Positions 58,853 through 64,000 of a stretch of 64,000 nucleotides of DNA are shown piece by piece; the first letter of the stretch is position 1, and each line of letters starts with the position of its first letter. Source of the stretch: a virus; IMG/VR virus record IMGVR_UViG_3300033991_000123, positions 1 through 64,000 of that record; one strand, written 5' to 3'. Both the position numbers and the translations under genes were made by a program. The notes under the pieces are model-generated. The model was not told the origin of the DNA. It was given only the letters and a program-made list of their open reading frames with translations, and made no database searches.

Positions 58853-59376
58853 ACGTACCTAAATAATGCCGAAAAGCGCTGTGATCCATAGCGTATGTCG
58901 CCAATGGGTTTGAAAGAAAATCTTTCATACAATCCCACCAACCCGGGGACACACGTTACCCAGGCCGTTTTATAGTTATTTTCGAAAACAATCCCGGCCG
59001 CGCCGTTCATTGTTTTTTGCAAAACATGGTAGGTGGTTTTTTTATTCAGTGACCTATCTAGACGAAGCCCCCCGATTTCGCATGCCGGGAGCATGGTATC
59101 CCGGAGCGTAATAGTGGGGGTAAGTGCCTGAAGATAGCGATAAATATTTTGATTTGAAGAAACCAGCGCGGCCGCCTCGATGGGTAGCTGCTGAATATAG
59201 GTTTGTTTTTTAATTACCCGCGCAACCCCTACCACGCTATTGTTAATCCTACATAATATATATATCGATTGATGGCGATACGATCTTTCGGTATTGTCAA
59301 CATCTAATCCTAGCTGTTCGATTTTACTCGAGACTAAAGGGGGAAGTTGCCTCCCATCAATGACAAGCAGATCCAT
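58849..59376 (-). CDS. GNAT-fold acyltransferase candidate, 175 aa
   Basis: A GNAT or LuxI-type N-acyltransferase by its middle and end: AACEIGGLRLDRSLNKKTTY (near residues 100-125), then YKTAWVTCVPGLVGLYERFSFKPIG. The E-x-G-R/G-L-x-x-D-R-S pattern recalls acyl-homoserine-lactone-synthase-like acyltransferases, where a conserved Glu-Gly-Arg precedes the strand, though here the first Arg is replaced by Gly. No acyl-CoA loop is certain. The SD is weak. Its substrate is unknown. Confidence 0.55.
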   Translation of the reverse strand: MDLLVIDGRQLPPLVSSKIEQLGLDVDNTERSYRHQSIYILCRINNSVVGVARVIKKQTYIQQLPIEAAALVSSNQNIYRYLQALTPTITLRDTMLPACEIGGLRLDRSLNKKTTYHVLQKTMNGAAGIVFENNYKTAWVTCVPGLVGLYERFSFKPIGDIRYGSQRFSALFRYV

Positions 59377-59387
59377 TTTTTTGCTTT

Positions 59388-59828
59388 CTATTTTATTTTC
59401 TTGTGCTTTAATGTACTGCGTTTATTGGGTACGATATTTTCTCCAAGGAGTTCTTTTAAAAAACCGATTGTTTCTTTTCCGGTTTTTTTGTTGCTTTCAT
59501 TTACCTTCAAGAAGCTATTTTTATTTTTAATTAAATCCCAAATTCCCGCCCGTTTAAGTAAATTAATGAACGCAAAGAGAATGTTTTTGTTACGGCTCCA
59601 ACGCTGCTCTTCGAAACCGTAATCTAGGTAGGAAATTTTGTTTTGGTACCTATATTCTACGGGACATAAAACGTACCCCGTAGGCTCTCTTTCTAACACG
59701 ATACTGATTGTCTTTCCAAGGATAGTTTTATACGCAGTAATAGAATTCGGACTGCTGTCTATTTTCCAACCATACGACGTTCCGCTTTCCAGTAAAGATG
59801 CAATTGTGTCTTGATGGGATTGTCTCAT
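59388..59828 (-). CDS. Hypothetical protein, 146 aa
   Basis: AAAGGAG lies about 12 nt before ATG 59828. N-terminal helix (DTIASLLESGTSYGW), beta-rich middle, Lys-rich helical C-terminus. No motif recognised. Part of the leftward accessory series. Confidence 0.6.
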   Translation of the reverse strand: MRQSHQDTIASLLESGTSYGWKIDSSPNSITAYKTILGKTISIVLEREPTGYVLCPVEYRYQNKISYLDYGFEEQRWSRNKNILFAFINLLKRAGIWDLIKNKNSFLKVNESNKKTGKETIGFLKELLGENIVPNKRSTLKHKKIK

Positions 59829-59845
59829 AAATAAATCAATCTCCT

Positions 59846-60214
59846 TTAATATTCTCTGATTTCGATATACCTTTCCTTACTACTTTCTTTGGTCACTTCG
59901 ACCATTTCAAACTTCACCCTTCCATTATCTTTCAGCACATCTAAAAATTCTTTGAGAACTTCACGGGCTTTCCCTCTCACCTCTTTCTCTTCTTTTGAAA
60001 AAATGGTTAAATAAACGGTTCTTTTTTCTCCTTTTTCTTTTTTCAGCCTCCTTCCGCCTTTTGGGATTTTTAAATAGTAGAAACACCCCTGCGTCACGGC
60101 AAACCGGTTTTTCGTTTCGGCCATAAACTCCGAATAAGGACGGTTTGGATTTTCCATTATCCACGTCCTGATCTCTTCCCTCTCACTGTCTGTAATATTG
60201 GTTTTTTTGACCAT
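59846..60214 (-). CDS. Hypothetical helical protein, 122 aa
   Basis: ATG 60214 follows AGGA by about 12 nt; ATG 60232 is the alternative with no SD. The N-terminus (TNITDSEREEIRTWIMENPN) is HTH-like in texture, the middle is strongly basic (KGGRRLKKEKGEKR), and the C-terminus is helix-strand (EVLKEFLDVLKDN). A DNA-binding role is plausible but unproven. Confidence 0.55.
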   Translation of the reverse strand: MVKKTNITDSEREEIRTWIMENPNRPYSEFMAETKNRFAVTQGCFYYLKIPKGGRRLKKEKGEKRTVYLTIFSKEEKEVRGKAREVLKEFLDVLKDNGRVKFEMVEVTKESSKERYIEIREY

Positions 60215-60248
60215 ATAGACCGCAGTCCTCATGGTTGATGCGTTAATA

Positions 60249-60341
60249 CTAGCTAGATTTTTTATTTAAAGCAAATAGCACGGTGAGCACAACATACAGA
60301 ACTAGAACCACCGCATACACTACGGCTATTAATAGTTCCAT
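60249..60341 (-). CDS. Single-pass membrane micro-protein, 30 aa
   Basis: ATG 60341 has GGGGGT 4-9 nt upstream and the frame ends with TAG at 60249-60251. Residues 3-24 are a hydrophobic run (LLIAVVYAVVLVLYVVLTVL) followed by NKKSS, a C-terminal positive end. It fits a small inner-membrane protein, such as an exclusion factor or holin modulator. Too short for most gene callers. Function unknown. Confidence 0.6.
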   Translation of the reverse strand: MELLIAVVYAVVLVLYVVLTVLFALNKKSS

Positions 60342-60399
60342 AATGACCCCCAGGTATTTTGATTCGAAGAGACAATCGAAGAGGTTGAAGCGGGCATAT

Positions 60400-60579
60400 A
60401 TCGCTCCTTGGTTGAGAGTTTAAAATATAATTGCATATTATCGTTTATGCAAGAAAAAGGTGTATAAGCTATTGTTTTTAATCATCCTCTTATTTTAATT
60501 AATTTATTTGCATTACTACCATGGCACATATTATATTATTACCGGTCACAGTGTGTCCATATATATCGCTGGTTGAGAG
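60400..60579 (+). repeat. Direct repeat TGGTTGAGAG in AT-rich gap
   Basis: ATATATCGCTCCTTGGTTGAGAG-like sequence near 60397-60418 recurs as ATATATCGCTGGTTGAGAG near 60561-60579. The rest of 60342-60540 is AT-rich and shows no gene. Confidence 0.45.
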
Positions 60580-60617
60580 GATAAGGGGTCAATTTTCGAG
60601 TTGGCCCCTTATTTTTT
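60543..60617 (+). ncRNA. Candidate small RNA with terminator
   Basis: A promoter-like TTGCAT (60508-60513) and TATATT (60532-60537, 18-bp spacer) precede a ~75-nt segment ending in a strong hairpin AAGGGGTCAA / TTGGCCCCTT (60583-60610, one G-U) and ATTTTTT. No rightward gene lies ahead of it, so the terminator implies a small rightward transcript, antisense to the strand of the neighbouring genes. Confidence 0.4.
60583..60617 (+). terminator. Rho-independent terminator, rightward
   Basis: Ten-bp stem (60583-60592 with 60601-60610), 8-nt loop, followed by A and six T on the + strand. On the minus strand no T-run follows, so it is rightward. Confidence 0.8.
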
Positions 60618-60622
60618 GGTTA

Positions 60623-60913
60623 TTAAATACGGCGTAAGTTATTATAAACGGTGTCAACGGTTTTAATAATCTCCTGCAAAACATTTTCTATACAGTTTTC
60701 TCGATCTTCTTTAGTTGGGTTTATTTTGAAGCGATCATCCCAATCATCGACATATTTCGCGGCAAGTTCTTTGCACGTGGAAATATCCTGTTCGCTCAAT
60801 GTGGTGCCTTCAAAACCACTCCCTAGTATTACTCCGATTGCTTCGGCCCCCGCGTCAGTTACGTAGCCGTTCCAATCGCGAGCTTTCAACATGGTTTCTT
60901 TAAGCCAAGCCAT
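60623..60913 (-). CDS. Hypothetical protein, 96 aa
   Basis: AGGAGG lies 5 nt before ATG 60913. Acidic, helical (DISTCKELAAKYVDDWDDRF; NCIENVLQEIIKTVDTVYNN). Its leader (ATAAGTCCTCCTG on the + strand) is shared with the gene at 61642. No family recognised. Confidence 0.65.
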   Translation of the reverse strand: MAWLKETMLKARDWNGYVTDAGAEAIGVILGSGFEGTTLSEQDISTCKELAAKYVDDWDDRFKINPTKEDRENCIENVLQEIIKTVDTVYNNLRRI

Positions 60914-60943
60914 AAGTCCTCCTGGTTAATATTATATTCTAGA

Positions 60944-61642
60944 TCAATCATTAATTCCGTAATTCATTTCATCATTCATCCGTTTCAATTCGCGTGCCTG
61001 GGTTTTAGCCGTTGGTTTCGGAGCATAATTGCCGCAATCGCCGAAACAATACGAGTCGCATTGATAGCAGTATCCCGGTCCGTGGGTTTCCGGTGGTTCC
61101 GGTTCCCTGGGCGTCGCATGTTTGGTTTTCGCATCGGCGATTTTTGAAAGGATTTCTTCATCCGATTGATCTCGATTATCGACATCGTGTTCGGTTGTGA
61201 GAAGCTGGCGGCAAGCGGCCAGGATAACAATATCGGCTTGTGTGATATCGCCATTCCATTCAACGTTGCTGTAATCTCCCCATCCGCGCGAAGAAAGGAA
61301 AATCGTACCGCGATTGCGCTCGATACGCGCCTTTTCTTCCGCTTGTTTCTGCTCTTTAGCATCGGCGGCGATTTTTGCCGGATGTTTAATCCATGCGTCA
61401 TCGTCGCCCGCCCATAGTCCATTAGAGTTGTCGCCAAGACGAGTGTAAGCCTCGGTCGGAATATCAGACCAACGTTGCGCTTTGACCGCATCGGCGGATT
61501 TGGCTTTAATTGCGGGATCGGTGATTCCAAGCAGCGGTCTTCCCTGATACCACAACGTGCCGTTGTTTTTAATTTCTATTGCAGTTGCGGGTACTCGCAG
61601 TTTTTCTATTCCGTCTCTTACAATATGCAGACATCCTTTCAT
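60944..61642 (-). CDS. Hypothetical phage protein, 232 aa
   Basis: AGGAGG precedes ATG 61642. The N-terminal 80 residues contain an ATAIEIKNNGTLWYQGRPLLG beta block; a GWGDYSNVEWNGDITQADIV segment follows mid-protein, and near the C-terminus a Cys cluster (CYQCDSYCFGDCG) probably binds zinc. Function unknown. Confidence 0.65.
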   Translation of the reverse strand: MKGCLHIVRDGIEKLRVPATAIEIKNNGTLWYQGRPLLGITDPAIKAKSADAVKAQRWSDIPTEAYTRLGDNSNGLWAGDDDAWIKHPAKIAADAKEQKQAEEKARIERNRGTIFLSSRGWGDYSNVEWNGDITQADIVILAACRQLLTTEHDVDNRDQSDEEILSKIADAKTKHATPREPEPPETHGPGYCYQCDSYCFGDCGNYAPKPTAKTQARELKRMNDEMNYGIND

Positions 61643-61675
61643 AAGTCCTCCTGTTTTGGTGGTTATTTCATCATG

Positions 61676-62059
61676 TTAATACAAGGGTGCGTTTACCGAG
61701 CATTTCCATACCCGGCAAGGGATTTTGCAATGCACTGCACTATGCGCGCGCGGCCAATCCTGATCAAAGAACCAAAACGGTTGTTCTTCCTTCCCTTCAG
61801 TTAGTGTACAGGTGGATTTTGGTACGCTTCGATACAGGGACCCGGAAAACGAAATGCAACATTTGCCGATATAAAAACTGCCGCCGGTTGAGGTTTGAAT
61901 TTCCCAACCATCTTCTAATCGCCATATATACGAAACGCGGCGTTTTGTACCATCGGCAAAAATTATTACGTCGCCGGTTTCTATGTCGGTTGAAGATTCA
62001 AACCATGATTTGCGTTCTTCATGAATTTTCGCGTTTTTTGGGTCATTGAGAGAATACAT
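61676..62059 (-). CDS. Hypothetical protein, 127 aa
   Basis: AGAGG of the shared leader lies 5 nt before ATG 62059. Residues about 27-60 form a small barrel pattern (TGDVIIFADGTKRRVSYIWR), as in SH3-like phage proteins. The C-terminal half has several Cys. No function assigned. Confidence 0.6.
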   Translation of the reverse strand: MYSLNDPKNAKIHEERKSWFESSTDIETGDVIIFADGTKRRVSYIWRLEDGWEIQTSTGGSFYIGKCCISFSGSLYRSVPKSTCTLTEGKEEQPFWFFDQDWPRAHSAVHCKIPCRVWKCSVNAPLY

Positions 62060-62080
62060 AAACTACCTCTTTCTATTCAA

Positions 62081-62266
62081 TTATTTTAATTTAAGATTTT
62101 CCTCTTTAACCGCATACCAGGGGGTATCCGTTGGTTCCAGGTAGTATCCGTAACCGGATTCGCTATAGGAAATTGAAGTAACAGCGACAATTTTTCTTTC
62201 ACCTATAAATACCCCGTAGTCATTGGTGTAGAGAACGTTATCGCCAGCGTTAAATTTTGCGGGCAT
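62081..62266 (-). CDS. Small beta-barrel-like protein, 61 aa
   Basis: AKFNAGDNVLYTNDYGVF.. is typical of SH3-like barrels in phage small proteins. Preceded by the shared leader CTACCTCTTTCTATTCAATT (+ strand). Unknown function. Confidence 0.6.
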   Translation of the reverse strand: MPAKFNAGDNVLYTNDYGVFIGERKIVAVTSISYSESGYGYYLEPTDTPWYAVKEENLKLK

Positions 62267-62278
62267 AACTACCTCTTT

Positions 62279-62476
62279 CTATTCAATTGTGATAAAACCT
62301 ACTTTGTTTCCGTTGCTGTCGCGCAATGGGCAAACATAGGGCGGCGATTCAAGGGCCGGAAAACCGTCCATAATACCCCCGGCGATATCTGCCGCCCTAT
62401 TGATAATTCTCGTTAGTTCGCCGGGATTGTCGGTAAAAGCGGCATTTCCGGTTTCAATGCTGATAGTAATTTTCAT
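62279..62476 (-). CDS. Small phage protein, 65 aa
   Basis: ATG 62476 (AAAGGGG upstream) preferred over the longer frame. Starts KITISIETGNAAFTDNPGEL, with a later CPLRDSNGNKVGFITIE, a pattern of small phage proteins with a TDNP motif. Unknown function. Confidence 0.6.
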   Translation of the reverse strand: MKITISIETGNAAFTDNPGELTRIINRAADIAGGIMDGFPALESPPYVCPLRDSNGNKVGFITIE

Positions 62477-62489
62477 GGCATGCCCCTTT

Positions 62490-62651
62490 CTATGCATTTA
62501 ATTTTTTTAAGATTTTACGCAAAAGAATAGTCGCGGTTTTAACATCACGAATTTTTTTTCGGATATCCTTATTTGGTTTAAGAATTGGTTTTTTTTGCTC
62601 TTTTAATTTTCGACGCAAAATATGCCGAAATTGTTTTTTTTGAGGTTTCAT
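62490..62651 (-). CDS. Very basic small protein, 53 aa
   Basis: A frame too short for the usual cut-off: ATG 62651, TAG at 62490-62492, AAGGA about 12 nt upstream. Over a third of residues are Lys or Arg (QKKQFRHILRRKLKEQKKP), so it would bind nucleic acid if expressed. Preserved spacing between neighbours supports it. Confidence 0.5.
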   Translation of the reverse strand: MKPQKKQFRHILRRKLKEQKKPILKPNKDIRKKIRDVKTATILLRKILKKLNA

Positions 62652-62655
62652 GGTT

Positions 62656-62829
62656 CTATTTTTTTTCCTTTGTTTTTTCCTTGATGTATAGATCTATCCA
62701 TTGAGATAGCGCGTGATTGATTTGCCGTACCAATGTGCGGCTTTCATCCTCAGCTATTTTTTTCATCGCGGCGTGAATTTCCTTGGTGATTCTTAAATAA
62801 ATTATTACCTTGTTTTCGCTTTCATTCAT
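62656..62829 (-). CDS. Ribbon-helix-helix regulator, 57 aa
   Basis: ATG 62829 has AAAGGA 7 nt upstream. KVIIYLRITKEIHAAMKKIA is the strand-helix-turn of Arc/CopG RHH proteins, followed by ESRTLVRQINHALSQWIDLY as the second helix. It likely binds DNA as a dimer, perhaps repressing nearby genes. Confidence 0.75.
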   Translation of the reverse strand: MNESENKVIIYLRITKEIHAAMKKIAEDESRTLVRQINHALSQWIDLYIKEKTKEKK

Positions 62830-62887
62830 GGTGATTCCTTTAAATAATGTTATTAAAGTAATGTTACCGCACACAAGCAAACCCCTT

Positions 62888-63334
62888 TCAGCAGTTTTTT
62901 ACTTCATCGGAATAGACCAACTGATAATCATAATCATTCGGCCCGGTTTTCAAAACAAATACGGACTCTTTCTCTCCATAGAATTGATCGATATCGATAA
63001 TGGGATATTTTCTATTGGCGAAACCGCGAAGCCAACTGGAGTTTTTCCGTTTCAATTTCGCCAGTGGCTGAACTATCGGCGATAAACCAAATTCTTGCAG
63101 GACCAATTTCCGGCAATCTACCGGAAGAATGCCAAATTCGATTTTCTTCCCATTGTGGTTTCCAGGCTGGCCGGAACCATGTTGACCAAATCCTTGCGGG
63201 TGAAACGGACGTTCGGACATGCCAACGCAAGTATAAAAGCGCTTTCCCGAAACCGTTTTTTCAACATAATCGAAATAAACCGTATACCTATCGGCAGTTT
63301 TCCCTCCGTTGTCGTAAATGGCTAAAATGTTCAT
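62888..63334 (-). CDS. Hypothetical phage protein, 148 aa
   Basis: The N-terminus MNILAIYDNGGKTADRYTVY and the HPQGFGQHG segment near residue 50 are typical of a small phage protein family of unknown role (with GFGQH as a signature). It follows the shared CCTCTTTCTATT leader. No cofactor motif. Confidence 0.65.
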   Translation of the reverse strand: MNILAIYDNGGKTADRYTVYFDYVEKTVSGKRFYTCVGMSERPFHPQGFGQHGSGQPGNHNGKKIEFGILPVDCRKLVLQEFGLSPIVQPLAKLKRKNSSWLRGFANRKYPIIDIDQFYGEKESVFVLKTGPNDYDYQLVYSDEVKNC

Positions 63335-63378
63335 ACCGGCACCCTCTTTCTATTGATTTAAGATTCCATATAGGGCAA

Positions 63379-63603
63379 TTATGTTTTCCCCAAGCGCAAA
63401 TCTTTAATACAGCGTTCAATATCGCACTCATGACACTGCACGATAAACGATTTCGATCCATATGTTTTTAGCCATATACTCACCAATGGGTGTATGGATT
63501 TGCTGATATGAGTTATTATTCGCGGTCCTTCGCACCTATCAAATTCATCAATAGTCGATTGCATCAAAATATCGCCCCCGTAATAACATGAATATTTTTT
63601 CAT
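63379..63603 (-). CDS. Small Cys-containing protein, 74 aa
   Basis: ATG 63603 with AGAGG upstream. Four or five Cys (CYYGG, CEGP, QCHECDIERC) include a C-x-x-C pair, so a metal site is possible. No family recognised. Confidence 0.6.
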   Translation of the reverse strand: MKKYSCYYGGDILMQSTIDEFDRCEGPRIITHISKSIHPLVSIWLKTYGSKSFIVQCHECDIERCIKDLRLGKT

Positions 63604-63648
63604 AATGCCTCTTTCTATTCGTTTAAAATCCCATGCATTACTCCATGA

Positions 63649-64000
63649 TTATTTGGTAATTTCGATCTTATTTTCCATCGCTTTCGCGATTGCCGTTTTT
63701 GAGAATCCAAGCTCGGTGAGTAATTCCGTTAATTCCTCCAATTGCTCTTTCGCAAGTATTTTAATATATCTATTCTCAGAATCGCTTTCGATTCCCCATA
63801 ATCCGCTGGATTGAATAGTAAATGAAACGCCGGTTTTTGTCATTGTGATTTCAGCTTCGGCATGAGTGCCGAAAAATCCCCATTGCCCGGCAATAAGTGC
63901 TTCCATGCGCTTAAAGTCTTGTAGGCCGTATTTCTTATATTCTTTCGTTCCGGGTTTTTCCCCGCCCGCATACGGTTTAAAAAAGCGGTATGTTCTCCCT
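63649..64000 (-). CDS. Hypothetical protein, partial at window edge
   Basis: The frame stays open from the stop at 63649 to the window end, through residues FFKPYAGGEKPGTKEYKKYG upstream of Met 63906, so the real start lies beyond 64000. At least 116 residues are visible; the C-terminal half is helical and acidic (ILAKEQLEELTELLTELGF). Unknown function. Confidence 0.55.
   Translation of the reverse strand, partial: GRTYRFFKPYAGGEKPGTKEYKKYGLQDFKRMEALIAGQWGFFGTHAEAEITMTKTGVSFTIQSSGLWGIESDSENRYIKILAKEQLEELTELLTELGFSKTAIAKAMENKIEITK

Larger units (their letters stand above)
62065..63618 (-). promoter_or_regulatory. Repeated conserved gene leaders
   Basis: The + strand motif CCTCTTTCTATT followed by NNATTTAA-like sequence precedes five leftward genes: near 62075, 62270, 62482 (CCCCTTTCTATG), 63343 and 63607. 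As minus-strand RNA this reads AATAGAAAGAGG just before ATG, a fixed SD-containing leader duplicated across unrelated genes. Confidence 0.65.

Overview
The window is almost certainly bacteriophage DNA: a temperate, podovirus-like phage of an unidentified bacterium (GC around the mid-40s by eye, AGGAG-type ribosome-binding sites, TTGACT-N17-TATTAT promoters, consensus DnaA boxes). Virion genes are ordered portal, scaffold, coat, head-tail proteins, ejection proteins, fibres, terminase, which resembles the P22/T7 style. No holin, endolysin or DNA polymerase was recognised, so the genome continues outside the window. A candidate attP (the 5' half of a tRNA-Leu gene flanked by 10-bp direct repeats) lies beside the integrase with phage genes on both sides. 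This suggests a free, circular or circularly permuted phage genome rather than an integrated prophage.

Layout. 1-900: regulatory DNA with DnaA boxes, inverted repeats and two GTTCAA-N3-TTGAAC operators. 923-7457: leftward accessory genes (DUF3850/ASCH-like, a radical SAM protein, several phage-typical unknowns) interrupted by two long non-coding arrays (1966-2750 and 3541-4870) in which the dinucleotide AC recurs about every 5 bp on a G-poor strand. 7458-7710: divergent promoters, a GC-rich structured leader and a triple DnaA-box array. 7700-33308: rightward virion genes, including beta-helix, PKD/LamG-like, kelch and BNR-like surface proteins, and a 1913-residue ejection protein carrying a lytic transglycosylase and a GGDEF-like domain. 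33318-35844: terminase subunits; the large subunit seems to carry a second RNase H-like domain. 36396-50843: a tightly overlapping rightward glycan cassette with NanE, methyltransferase, NeuB, HAD phosphatase, NeuA, an acetyltransferase, glycosyltransferases, two paralogues resembling GT42 sialyltransferases, a radical SAM/SPASM protein, an N-acetyl sugar amidotransferase, a LicD-like protein and a HIGH-motif cytidylyltransferase. 50846-53335: nuclease, attP, integrase and HTH/Xis-like gene, leftward. 53339-57872: leftward recombination and replication genes (PD-(D/E)xK exonuclease, RecT-like candidate, replisome organiser). 57873-58504: divergent lysogeny-type switch with a rightward regulator. 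58487-64000: leftward small accessory genes, many sharing a conserved leader; the last one runs off the window.

How it fits together. A phage delivering a transglycosylase/GGDEF ejection protein could enter the cell, integrate at tRNA-Leu, and as a lysogen (or late in infection) make an activated nonulosonic (sialic) acid from host GlcNAc-6-P via NanE, NeuB, a phosphatase and NeuA. Its glycosyltransferases could then remodel a surface glycan, for example for superinfection exclusion or host disguise. The enzyme families are recognised from motifs; the pathway assignment and its purpose are inference. The two AC-N3 arrays are not explained by any feature class known to me.
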